Shown piece after piece: positions 16,399 to 24,689 of a stretch of 64,000 bases of DNA. Source of the stretch: Janibacter terrae NBRC 107853 (lineage in GTDB: Bacteria; Actinomycetota; Actinomycetes; Actinomycetales; Dermatophilaceae); contig NZ_BCUV01000002.1 of the NCBI RefSeq assembly GCF_001591405.1, positions 372,001 to 436,000 on the forward strand, read 5' to 3'. The translations under genes and the position numbers were made by a program. Position 1 is the first letter of the stretch; every line of letters begins with the position of its first letter. A model generated the notes under the pieces. It saw nothing but the letters and a program-made list of their open reading frames with translations. It had not been told where the DNA came from and ran no database searches.

Positions 16399-19300
16399 GT
16401 GACGCAGCCCAGTCCCACGCCCTCCGCCACCCCTTCCCGGCGGACGACGGCGCCACCGGTGACCGTGACCGCGGTCGTGGTGGCGCGCACCAGGGAAGGA
16501 GCCGGACAGGTCCTCAGCGCCCTCCTCGCGCAGGACCGCCTCCCTGACCGCCTGCTCCTCGTCGACGGCGCGATCGGCGGTCTGGACGACCCGAGCGACC
16601 TCCTGGCCCCGGTCGACCGCGCCGGCATCGACGTCCTGACGACCACCCTCGGACCCCGGCGAGGGCTGCGCCGGATCCTGCCGGCGATGATCGACAGCCT
16701 GCCGCGGGCGGACGTCGGCCGGGACCTCGTCTGGATCCTCACCTCGCGGACCCGCCCGCACCCCGAGGCGCTGCGCCGCCTCGTCGCCGCGACGGGGCGG
16801 GGCGTCGGCATGGCCACCCCCAAGCTCGTCGACGAGGCGGACCCGAGCCGCCTCGTCCGCTTCGGCCTCCAGGTGACGCGGTCGGGACGCATCGTCCCCG
16901 ATCCCGTCGCCGGGACGACCGACCAGGGCCAGTACGACGCCGATGTCGACGCGGTCGCGGCCCCGCTCGAGGGCCTGCTCGTCGACCGGGCCACCTACGA
17001 GCTCCTCGACGGCCACGACCCGGCCCTGGGCGACTTCGGCGGCGACCTCGACCTCGGCTGGCGCTCGCAGCGCGCCGGGCGGCGCGTCGTCCTCGTGCCC
17101 GGAGCCGCCGTCGCGGTCCGCCCGACCGCAGCCGAGCGCCGCCCGGGCGCGCAGCACCGCCGTCAGGCGAGACGCGCCGCCCTCACCCGCGCGCACGTCG
17201 TCACCGCACCCTTCCTCGCCCTGTGGATCGCCGTGTCCAGCCTGCTCGTCGGCCTCGGGCTGGTCGTCCTGAAGCGGCCCGGGCTGGGGGCGGAGGAGCT
17301 CGCGAGCATCCCCGCCACGCTCGACCCGCGTCGGTTGCGCTCCCGCCTGCGTGGCCACGCGCCCCGCGAGGTGGCCAGGGGCGACCTCGACTCCCTCTTC
17401 GTCACCTCCGCCGATGCCCGTCGCCGACTGGTGGACGACGCGCGGGGGAGCGCCCGGCGGCACACGGGCGTCGAGGCCCGCTCGCTCGAGGTCGAGCGCG
17501 GTGGGCGCTGGCTCACCCACCCGCTGCCCTGGCTCGTCATCGGGGTCACCGCCTTCTCGGCGTGGTCGGCCCGGCACATCACCGGTGAGCTGCGGCACCG
17601 ACCGGACGCCGGTCTCGTCGGGGGCGAGCTCGCGGGCGGTCGGGCCACGGCCGGGCAGCTCTGGGACTCGTGGTGGATGGCCTGGCACGGCCAGGGCTGG
17701 GGTGACGGGGCCGAGCAGAGCCCGGCGCTCGTCGTCCTCGCCGCGCTCGCCCGGGTCGTCGGCTGGATCCCCGGCCTCGGCTCCGGGCAGTCGCCGGCGG
17801 GTCTCGTCCTCGCGCTCCTCGTCATCCTGGCGCTCCCGGTCGCGGCCGTCGTCGCGTGGTCGGCCACAGCCACCTTCACCGACCGCAGGTGGCTGCGGGC
17901 TGCCGCGGCGCTCGCGTGGGTGACGACCGTCCCCGCCGCGCTCGCCGTGGGCGAAGGGCGGGTCGGTGCCCTCCTCCTGCTGGTCCTGCTGCCGCGTGTC
18001 GTCGCCGGCGTCGCCCGCGCCGCCCGGGGGTGCTCGTCCTTCAGCGACGGCGTGCGGACAGCCCTGTGGGCCACCCTGCTGGCGACGGTCGCTCCCTTCG
18101 TCCTGCCGGTGCTCGTCGTCGTCGGGGTCGCGCTGCTCCTCGTCGGCGACGCGCGCCGACGGGTGCGGGGCATCGTCCTCGCGGTCACCCCCGTGCTCCT
18201 CCTCGGGCCCTGGTTGCTCACCCTGCGTGACCACCCGCGGCGCCTGCTCGCCGGATGGGGCCTCACCGACGCCCCGGTGACCACTCCCGCGCCGCAGCTC
18301 GCCCTCGGGCAGCTCGACGGCGGCGCCGCGACGACGTGGTGGACCGCCGCGATCCTCGCCCTGGGGCTCCTCGCGCTGCTCGTCCCGGGCCGCCGACCGG
18401 GTACCTGGGTCGCGGCCGTCGTCGCGCTCGTCGGCCTCGCCGCGGCCGTGGCCGCGCCCCGCGTCGTCATCGGCTACCGCCCCTCCGGGTCCGTCGACGC
18501 GGGCAGCGAGATCACGCCCTGGGCCGGCACCGGGCAGATCCTGCTCGTCGGGTCGGCGCTCGTCGCGGTGCTCCTGGCCGCCGACGTCCTGCCCGCGCGA
18601 CTGCGCTCGGGTGGGCACCGGCGTTGGCTCGTCCTGCCGGCGCTCGCCCTGCCGGTCGCGGCCATCGGCAGCGCGGTCGTCGTCGGCCAGCACTCCTACG
18701 GCGACGACCTGACGACCTGGCGCGACCCGCGGCCGCTCGTCGCCGTCGCCGCCGCGGAGGGCCCCTCGGCCTCCCGCACCCTCGTCGTGGAGCCCGCTCC
18801 CGCCGGCGTCCGCTACCGGCTCGTCGGTGCGGAGCCGGGAGAGCTCGTGCGCGACCTGCCCCCCGCCACGCGTCCCGTCCCCGGCGAGGAGCAGGTGGCC
18901 TCCGCCGTGGCCCAGCTCCTCGGGGTCGGCGAGGGCGAGGGCTCCCCGGGCGACGTCCTCGCGCGGCACGCCGTCTCGCACGTCGTCGTCGTCGACCCCA
19001 GCGAGTCCCAGCGCCGCCTCGTCGACGCCGCGCCCGGTCTGGCGCGCCTCGGCTCGAGCGCGGGCTCGATCACCTGGGCGGTCCGCGCCGAGGAGACCGA
19101 CGGCGCCCTCCCCTCCCGGCTGCGGGTCACCTCGCAGGACGGCAGCCACCCCGTCCTCGCCTCGGGGGCCCACGCCGACACCGACGGCCCCGTCGAGGTC
19201 CCGAGCGGGGAGGAGCTCGTCATCGCCGAGTCCCTTGACTGGAGCGACCGCGTCGAGGTGCGCGCCGACGGGCGCCGGCTGCAGCCGCAGACCCACAGCG

Positions 19301-19467
19301 CCGTCCCGACCTACGAGCTGCCCGAGCGCACCGACGAGGTGAGCGTCGCCGTCGGCGCCGGCCACCCGTGGTGGAAGGTCGGTCAGGGCGCCGCGCTGCT
19401 GCTCGCCCTCTACCTCGCCCTGCCGACCGAACGGCGCGTCGAGCCCGACGAGGAGGAGCAGCGATGA
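16399..19467 (+). CDS. large membrane-bound family 2 glycosyltransferase
   Basis: 1022 residues. The N-terminal 230 residues are a GT2-type domain: TVTAVVVARTREGAGQVLSA at the start, VWILTSRTRPHPEALR near 110, LEGLLVDRATYELLDGHD near 190, and GGDLDLGWRSQRAGRRV near 214-230. A membrane segment near 270-292 is followed by a soluble insert, then about ten hydrophobic helices from 375 to 760 and an extracytoplasmic C-terminal domain ending with one more helix. Proteins of this build sit beside whiB2 in many actinobacteria; the substrate is unknown. GTG 16399 has GGCGAGG just upstream. The frame is open further upstream into whiB2, without similarity. Confidence 0.82.
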   Translation: MTQPSPTPSATPSRRTTAPPVTVTAVVVARTREGAGQVLSALLAQDRLPDRLLLVDGAIGGLDDPSDLLAPVDRAGIDVLTTTLGPRRGLRRILPAMIDSLPRADVGRDLVWILTSRTRPHPEALRRLVAATGRGVGMATPKLVDEADPSRLVRFGLQVTRSGRIVPDPVAGTTDQGQYDADVDAVAAPLEGLLVDRATYELLDGHDPALGDFGGDLDLGWRSQRAGRRVVLVPGAAVAVRPTAAERRPGAQHRRQARRAALTRAHVVTAPFLALWIAVSSLLVGLGLVVLKRPGLGAEELASIPATLDPRRLRSRLRGHAPREVARGDLDSLFVTSADARRRLVDDARGSARRHTGVEARSLEVERGGRWLTHPLPWLVIGVTAFSAWSARHITGELRHRPDAGLVGGELAGGRATAGQLWDSWWMAWHGQGWGDGAEQSPALVVLAALARVVGWIPGLGSGQSPAGLVLALLVILALPVAAVVAWSATATFTDRRWLRAAAALAWVTTVPAALAVGEGRVGALLLLVLLPRVVAGVARAARGCSSFSDGVRTALWATLLATVAPFVLPVLVVVGVALLLVGDARRRVRGIVLAVTPVLLLGPWLLTLRDHPRRLLAGWGLTDAPVTTPAPQLALGQLDGGAATTWWTAAILALGLLALLVPGRRPGTWVAAVVALVGLAAAVAAPRVVIGYRPSGSVDAGSEITPWAGTGQILLVGSALVAVLLAADVLPARLRSGGHRRWLVLPALALPVAAIGSAVVVGQHSYGDDLTTWRDPRPLVAVAAAEGPSASRTLVVEPAPAGVRYRLVGAEPGELVRDLPPATRPVPGEEQVASAVAQLLGVGEGEGSPGDVLARHAVSHVVVVDPSESQRRLVDAAPGLARLGSSAGSITWAVRAEETDGALPSRLRVTSQDGSHPVLASGAHADTDGPVEVPSGEELVIAESLDWSDRVEVRADGRRLQPQTHSAVPTYELPERTDEVSVAVGAGHPWWKVGQGAALLLALYLALPTERRVEPDEEEQR

Positions 19468-20933
19468 GCCCGCGCCCCGCCCGCTCGGCCTGGCTGCCGG
19501 CCGCCGCACGCGTCGTCGTGGTGGGCGCCGCGGCGACCGGCGTTGTCCTCGGGGCCGACCGGCTCGGCGCGGTGGCCCCCCAGGCGTCCCCGCCGGTGGG
19601 GGCGCCCTCGATCGCGACGAGCCTCACGAGCACGTACTGCCCGGGTGACCCCTTCGCCGGTGTCGAGGGCGCGCCCGACGTCGACCTCACGGGGGGCGTC
19701 GTGGCCCACGCCGCACCTGCGCAGGTGCTCGACGGGGTCATCACCCCGCCCGGCGAGCCGGGCACGATCACGGTCGAGGACCTGCGGGGCGAGCCGGCCC
19801 CGACCCCTGACGCCGAGCCGCGCAGCGGACCGACGAGCGAGTCGACCCGCGACCTGGGGTCGCGCCCGGTGCGGGTGCGCGCCACGCAGGAGCGGGCCCC
19901 GGGGCTCGTGGCGACCGAGGGCTTCGTTGCCTCGGGCGAGAGCGTCCAGGGCCTGGCCGCGCAGCCCTGCGGCACCGCGACCGCCGACGCGTGGCTCGTC
20001 GGCGGCGGTGGCGACAAGGGCCGCCAGGAGCGGCTCGTCCTCACCAACCCCGGGGCCAATCCCGTCACGACCCGCATCGAGCCCGTCGGGGCGAAGGGGG
20101 AGGACCGCGGCCGCTCCGTCGTCGTCCCCGCGCACGGCCGCAGCGTCGTCCTCCTCGACGCGGTCGGCGGTACGGACGCCCCGCAGGCGGTCCACGTGAG
20201 TGCCACCGATGGCCTCGTCGTCCCGACCCTCGTCGACCACCACACCGACGGGCTGACGCCCGCCGGGGTCGAGCTCGTCGGGCCGACTGCTGCCCCCGCG
20301 CGACGACTCGTCGTCCCGGGCAACGCCAACGGCGCACGGCGGGGCATCGTCCTCGCGGCGCCGGGTGACCAGGACGCGGTCGTCGAGGTGCGCGCCGTCG
20401 GCGAGGAGCGGGCCCGCAGCGCCGGCGTGCGCACCATCCCCGCGGGCCGGGCCGTCGACGTCGCGCTGCCCGAGTCGCCGGGCGTGCACTCCTGGGTCGT
20501 CGAGTCCGACGAGCCGGTCGTGGCCGCCGCCCACGTCTCCACCGAGGACTCCGGCGGGCGCAGGGACATGGCGTGGTCGGTCGCCACCCCCGCCATCGGC
20601 ACGCTCGGGGGAGCGGCCCTGCCGACCTCCCCCTCGAGCGACGTGCGGCGCTTCGTCGAGGTGACCGCCGACGAGGAGGCGGCCACCGCCGACCTGCTCG
20701 TCCTGCGCGACGGCGAGATCACGACCCGCGAGGTCGACCTCGAGGCCGGCCGCAGCAAGGCCCTGTCGATCGGTCGGGCGAGCGCCGTCTGGGTGCGTCC
20801 GACGGACGGTCGTGTGCACGCGGCGGTCCTGCTCATCGGCAGGGAGCAGGGCGCCCGGGCCGAGACGACCTCGATCCCCGTGCTGCCCTCGCGCGTCACG
20901 GTGCGCGACGTGCCGGTCGTGCAGGCCCGCTGA
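19464..20933 (+). CDS. DUF5719 family secreted/anchored protein
   Basis: 489 residues, starting in the ATGA overlap with the large glycosyltransferase, so the two are made together. An N-terminal hydrophobic stretch (residues 12-32) is a signal peptide or anchor. The rest is beta-rich with repeating sandwich-like segments: LVLTNPGANPVTTRIEPVG, GIVLAAPGDQDAVVEVRAVG and ADLLVLRDGEITTREVDLEAG. This matches actinobacterial DUF5719 proteins, which accompany that glycosyltransferase. No catalytic residues can be assigned. It may be an extracytoplasmic partner of the glycosyltransferase (inference). Confidence 0.8.
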   Translation: MSPRPARSAWLPAAARVVVVGAAATGVVLGADRLGAVAPQASPPVGAPSIATSLTSTYCPGDPFAGVEGAPDVDLTGGVVAHAAPAQVLDGVITPPGEPGTITVEDLRGEPAPTPDAEPRSGPTSESTRDLGSRPVRVRATQERAPGLVATEGFVASGESVQGLAAQPCGTATADAWLVGGGGDKGRQERLVLTNPGANPVTTRIEPVGAKGEDRGRSVVVPAHGRSVVLLDAVGGTDAPQAVHVSATDGLVVPTLVDHHTDGLTPAGVELVGPTAAPARRLVVPGNANGARRGIVLAAPGDQDAVVEVRAVGEERARSAGVRTIPAGRAVDVALPESPGVHSWVVESDEPVVAAAHVSTEDSGGRRDMAWSVATPAIGTLGGAALPTSPSSDVRRFVEVTADEEAATADLLVLRDGEITTREVDLEAGRSKALSIGRASAVWVRPTDGRVHAAVLLIGREQGARAETTSIPVLPSRVTVRDVPVVQAR

Positions 20934-20958
20934 GGCTCGCTGCGGACCCGGGGGGCGG

Positions 20959-21357
20959 TCAGCGGCGCTCGGGGTCCACCTCGTCCGGGTCGACGCCGAG
21001 CAGGAGCGCGACCTGCTCGACCATCACCTCGTGGACCACGTCGACCGGGTCGCTCCCGCGCGCGATCGTCTCGACCGGTCGCCGGTAGACGACGATCCGG
21101 GCGGGCAACCTCCCTTCGGCGGGCCACAACCTGGCGAGGGGGACCCCCTCCTCCCAGCGGGCCGGGTCGGACGGGGGGATGTCCTCGACGGCGAACTCCA
21201 CGTCGTCCCACCGTCGGCCCAGGACCCGGCGGAAGCGCTGCGCGGTGTCCACGACGAGGTCGTCGAAGGCCTCTGCGCGGGTCGCCATCGCCGGCACGGC
21301 CGGCTGGGCGAGCGGTCCGCGCAGGCCGCGGCCACGACGATCCCGATGACGACTCAC
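20959..21357 (-). CDS. metallopeptidase-family (zincin-fold) protein with degenerate active site
   Basis: 132 residues. FDDLVVDTAQRFRRVLGRRW, EFAVEDIPPSD, PARIVVYRRPVETIA and VVHEVMVEQVALLLGVDPDEVDP align with the small bacterial metallopeptidase family (formerly DUF1025) that normally ends with an HExxH zinc site. Here HEVMV lacks the second histidine, so classical zinc hydrolysis is unlikely unless other residues substitute. GTG 21357 is supported by TACGAT 7 nt upstream. It is divergent from DUF3499, 71 bp apart. Confidence 0.75.
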   Translation of the reverse strand: MSRHRDRRGRGLRGPLAQPAVPAMATRAEAFDDLVVDTAQRFRRVLGRRWDDVEFAVEDIPPSDPARWEEGVPLARLWPAEGRLPARIVVYRRPVETIARGSDPVDVVHEVMVEQVALLLGVDPDEVDPERR

Positions 21358-21364
21358 CCTCCCG

Positions 21365-21370
21365 ATCGTA
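21365..21370 (-). promoter_or_regulatory. -10 element of leaderless metallopeptidase-family gene
   Basis: Minus-strand TACGAT is followed by 7 nt and the GTG at 21357. Confidence 0.55.
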
Positions 21371-21416
21371 GGTGCCCCGGTGCGGCGTGGCGTCACCGAT
21401 CCTCTCCTGCGTGGCC

Positions 21417-21422
21417 TAGCCT
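21417..21422 (+). promoter_or_regulatory. -10 element of leaderless DUF3499 gene
   Basis: TAGCCT is followed by 6 nt and the GTG at 21429. Confidence 0.6.
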
Positions 21423-21428
21423 GCACGG

Positions 21429-21812
21429 GTGACCGTCTCCCGCCAGTGCTCCCGTGCCGCCTGCGCACGACCGGCCTCCGGGACCCTCACGTACGTCTAC
21501 TCCGACTCCACGGTCGTCCTCGGGCCCCTCGCCACCTACGCCGAGCCGCACGCCTACGACCTGTGCCAGGACCACGCCCAGCGCCTCACCGCGCCGCGCG
21601 GCTGGGACGTCGTGCGGCTCTCCACGGACCAGCCCGCCCCGGCCACCTACGACGACCTCGTGGCCCTCGCCGAGGTGGTCCGTCGGCGCCCCGAGCCGAT
21701 GACCGACTCGGAGCGGACCCGCGGCATCGCCACGACCGCGCGTCCGGAGCCCGCGAGCGTCACCGAGACCGGTCGGCGCGGCCACCTGCGCGTGCTGCGC
21801 GACCGCGACTGA
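21429..21812 (+). CDS. DUF3499 family protein
   Basis: 127 residues. VSRQCSRAACARPASGTLTY carries two cysteines, and YAEPHAYDLCQDHAQRLTAPRGW adds a third with two histidines, forming a probable zinc-binding knuckle (inference). The C-terminal 50 residues are charged and disordered. DUF3499 (Rv3258c in M. tuberculosis) lies between whiB2 and manB throughout actinobacteria; its function is unknown. The leaderless GTG start is well supported by a -10 box. Confidence 0.88.
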   Translation: MTVSRQCSRAACARPASGTLTYVYSDSTVVLGPLATYAEPHAYDLCQDHAQRLTAPRGWDVVRLSTDQPAPATYDDLVALAEVVRRRPEPMTDSERTRGIATTARPEPASVTETGRRGHLRVLRDRD

Positions 21813-21865
21813 GCGCCCGACCCGGCGCTGCAGGACCGGCGCACGCCCGGCACGCGGTCGCGAAC

Positions 21866-21871
21866 TAGGCT
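21866..21871 (+). promoter_or_regulatory. -10 element of leaderless manB
   Basis: TAGGCT is followed by 7 nt and the GTG at 21879. Confidence 0.6.
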
Positions 21872-21878
21872 GCTGCCC

Positions 21879-23312
21879 GTGACCATCCAGCTCGCCGACT
21901 TCGTCAAGGCCTACGACGTGCGGGGCCTCGTGCCCGACCAGCTCAACATCGACGTCGCGCACGCACTGGGCGCGGCCTTCGCCGAGGTCGTCGCCATCGC
22001 CGAGGGCGCCCCGGCGGTCGTCATCGGCCACGACATGCGCCCGAGCTCTCCGGAGCTCGTCGACGCCCTGGCCCGGGGCATCACCGCCCGGGGCGTCGAC
22101 GCGATCCTCATCGGCCTGGCCAGCACGGACGGGCTCTACTACGCGAGCGGGGCCCTCGGCCTGCCCGGTGCGATGTTCACCGCGAGCCACAACCCGGCCC
22201 GGTACAACGGCATCAAGTTCTGCCGCGCGGGCGCGCGGCCGGTCGGCCAGGAGAGCGGCTTGGCGCAGGTCCGCGACCTCGCCCAGGAGCACCTCGACGC
22301 GGGCGTCTCGGCCTTCGACGGCGTGACGCCCGGCGCGGTCACCGAGCGCGACGTCCTCGCCGACTACGCCGCCTTCCTGCGCGGTCTCGTCGACCTGTCG
22401 GGCTCGCGCCCGCTGCGGGTCACGGTCGACGCCGGCAACGGCATGGGGGGGCTCACCGTCCCCGCGGTCCTCGGGACGCGCTCGGGCCTGCCCGAGCTGC
22501 CCCTGACGATCGACCCGATGTACTTCGAGCTGGACGGGACCTTCCCCAACCACGAGGCGAACCCGCTCGACCCCAAGAACCTCGTCGACCTCCAGGCGCG
22601 CGTGCGCAGCCACGGGGCCGACATCGGCATCGCCTTCGACGGCGACGCCGACCGGTGCTTCGTCGTCGACGAGCACGGTGACCCGATCAGCCCGAGCGCG
22701 ATCACCGCGATGATCGCCCGGCGCGAGATCGCCCGTGAGGTCGCTGCTGGCCGCGACCTTGCGGAGATCTCGATCGTCCACAACGCGATCACCTCCGCCG
22801 CGGTCCCCGAGATCATCGGCGAGGACGGCGCCCGACCGGTCCGCACGCGCGTCGGGCACTCGTACGTCAAGGCCGACATGAGCGAGCACGACGCGGTCTT
22901 CGGCGGCGAGCACTCCGCGCACTACTACTTCCGCGACTTCTGGTTCGCCGACACGGGCATGCTCGCGGCGATGCACGTGCTCGCCGCCCTCGGGGAGACC
23001 GACCGGCCCCTCAGCGAGGTCATGGCTCCCTTCGAGCGGTACGTCGCCTCCGGCGAGATCAACTCCACGGTCGCGGACGCCGCCGCCGTCACCGAGGTGG
23101 TACGCGGGCGCCACGTCACCGACGGTGCGGTCGTCGACGAGCTCGACGGCCTCACCGTGACCCACCCGGCCACCGACCGCGAGCCGATGTGGTGGTTCAA
23201 CCTGCGGCCGAGCAACACCGAGCCGCTGCTGCGCCTGAACGTCGAGGCCGCCGACGAGGCGACCATGGCCCGGGTGCGGGACGATGTCCTGACGACGATC
23301 CGGGAGGCATGA
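21879..23312 (+). CDS. manB: phosphomannomutase/phosphoglucomutase
   Basis: 477 residues of the alpha-D-phosphohexomutase family, interconverting mannose-6- and mannose-1-phosphate. This leads to GDP-mannose for mannolipids and glycans. The phospho-serine loop TASHNPARYNG has S103, the metal loop DGDADR is near 253-258, the sugar-binding GEHSAHYYFRDF follows near 346, and the phosphate-binding RPSNTEPLLRLNVEA is at the C-terminus. All four domains are present at normal length. It heads a tight run manB, Trm112-like, SIS protein, mycothione reductase, with overlapping or 4-nt-spaced starts. Confidence 0.93.
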   Translation: MTIQLADFVKAYDVRGLVPDQLNIDVAHALGAAFAEVVAIAEGAPAVVIGHDMRPSSPELVDALARGITARGVDAILIGLASTDGLYYASGALGLPGAMFTASHNPARYNGIKFCRAGARPVGQESGLAQVRDLAQEHLDAGVSAFDGVTPGAVTERDVLADYAAFLRGLVDLSGSRPLRVTVDAGNGMGGLTVPAVLGTRSGLPELPLTIDPMYFELDGTFPNHEANPLDPKNLVDLQARVRSHGADIGIAFDGDADRCFVVDEHGDPISPSAITAMIARREIAREVAAGRDLAEISIVHNAITSAAVPEIIGEDGARPVRTRVGHSYVKADMSEHDAVFGGEHSAHYYFRDFWFADTGMLAAMHVLAALGETDRPLSEVMAPFERYVASGEINSTVADAAAVTEVVRGRHVTDGAVVDELDGLTVTHPATDREPMWWFNLRPSNTEPLLRLNVEAADEATMARVRDDVLTTIREA

Positions 23313-23314
23313 CC

Positions 23315-23506
23315 ATGAGCGAGTCGACCATCGAGCCCTGGCTGCGGGAGATCCTGCGCTGCCCCGCGTGCCGCGCCGAGCTGCGCGACGAGACCGGGGC
23401 ACAGGGGCCCGAGCTGGTGTGCACCGGTCCGGACTGCGGTCTGGCCTACCGGGTGGACGAGGGCATCCCCGTCCTCCTCGTCGACGAGGCACGACCGCGG
23501 GCCTGA
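23315..23506 (+). CDS. Trm112-like zinc-ribbon protein
   Basis: 63 residues. CPACRAELRDETG and VCTGPDCGLAYRVDEGIPVLL give the Cys-x2-Cys and Cys-x5-Cys pairs of the Trm112/YcaR family. Eukaryotic and archaeal members activate methyltransferases; bacterial ones are small partner proteins of uncertain role. ATG 23315 is preferred because GGGAGG ends 7 nt upstream. ATG 23309 overlaps the manB stop but would leave only 1 nt after that site. This gene between manB and the sugar isomerase is a standard actinobacterial arrangement. Confidence 0.88.
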   Translation: MSESTIEPWLREILRCPACRAELRDETGAQGPELVCTGPDCGLAYRVDEGIPVLLVDEARPRA

Positions 23507-23510
23507 GGCG

Positions 23511-24689
23511 ATGCCCCCCTTCGACACCGGGCTCCTCGACGACGACGGGCGTCGCGCCGCCGTCGACACGACCGACATGCTGCGAGCCCTTGCCGGCGCC
23601 GGCGCCCAGGTGCGACGCGCGCTGACCCTGGCGGCGGAGACCGATCTCGCGAGCGTCACGGCGGGGGAGCGGCCGCGTGCCGTGCACGTCGCCGCCGTCG
23701 GCGGCGCCGAGACGGTCGGGACGGTCCTCGACCTGCTCGTCTCGCGCAGCGGCCCGGTGCTCCTGACGGCCGACGGGTCGGGGCCGCTCCCCGGCTGGGT
23801 CGGCACGCTCGACCTCGTCGTCGCGATCTCCCGCTCGGGCCGCGCCGAGGGGCCGGTGCGCCAAGCGCGCGAGGCCGCGCGACGCGGCGCCCACGTCCTG
23901 ACGATCGGTGCACCCGACAGCCCGCTCGCGGAGGCCGCCCACGCCGCCCGCGGCCTCCACCTGGCCATGGACCCGGGGGTGGGCCACTCGCGGACCGCGT
24001 TGTGGGGCATGGCCGCCCGTGCCGTCCTCGGGGTGACGGGGAGTGGTGTCGTCGACATCGCCCCGAAAGTGCTCGCAGGGGTCGCCGACCGGCTCGACGA
24101 GCAGGCGGAGCGCTTCCGGCCCGATGCCGAGCACTTCGTCAACCCGGCCAAGGTGCTGGCCGCCGACCTCGCGGACGTCGCCGGCGTCGTGCTCGGGGAC
24201 GGCCCCGTCACGGGGGTGGCCGCGCGCCGCACGAGCGCGATGCTCGCGCGGACGGCACGCACCCCGAGCACCTGGGGGCGCCTGCCCGACTCCGCCGCGC
24301 AGGTCGTCGCCTGCCTGTCCGGGCCGTGGGCCCGCGGGCGGCAGGCGCCCGACGGTGGTCGGGACATCTTCGCCGACCCCTACCTGGACGGCCCGTCGGG
24401 GCCGCAGCTCGGGCTGCTGCTCCTGCGGGACCCCGTGCCCGCGGACGACGCCGACCCGATGGAGGTCGAACGGCACAACACCGCGCAGTCGGTCGCCGAC
24501 CACGCCCGCACGACCGGGGTGCGGGTGCTCGAGCACACCGCCCGCCCGGGCCACGACCTCGAGCGCCTCGCGGAGCTCGTCGCGCTCACCGACTACGCCG
24601 CGACCTACCTCGCCATCGGGCACGGGCTCGACCCGGCCACCGCCCCCGGCATCTCCGACCTCCACCTCCCACGGAAGGCCACCGAGTGA
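23511..24689 (+). CDS. SIS-domain protein, phosphoglucose/phosphomannose isomerase-like
   Basis: 392 residues. The SIS core is visible: HVAAVGGAETVGTVLDLLVS near 58-77, LDLVVAISRSGRAEGPVRQA near 101-120 (the Ser-rich sugar-phosphate loop), and AARRGAHVLTIGAPDSPLAEAA. The C-terminal half (FVNPAKVLAADLADVAGV onward) matches the bacterial PGI/PMI C-terminal domain. In mycobacteria the homologue (Rv3256c) lies between manB and manA. It may isomerise fructose-6- to mannose-6-phosphate or regulate it; activity is not proven by sequence. Its stop overlaps the next GTG. Confidence 0.8.
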   Translation: MPPFDTGLLDDDGRRAAVDTTDMLRALAGAGAQVRRALTLAAETDLASVTAGERPRAVHVAAVGGAETVGTVLDLLVSRSGPVLLTADGSGPLPGWVGTLDLVVAISRSGRAEGPVRQAREAARRGAHVLTIGAPDSPLAEAAHAARGLHLAMDPGVGHSRTALWGMAARAVLGVTGSGVVDIAPKVLAGVADRLDEQAERFRPDAEHFVNPAKVLAADLADVAGVVLGDGPVTGVAARRTSAMLARTARTPSTWGRLPDSAAQVVACLSGPWARGRQAPDGGRDIFADPYLDGPSGPQLGLLLLRDPVPADDADPMEVERHNTAQSVADHARTTGVRVLEHTARPGHDLERLAELVALTDYAATYLAIGHGLDPATAPGISDLHLPRKATE

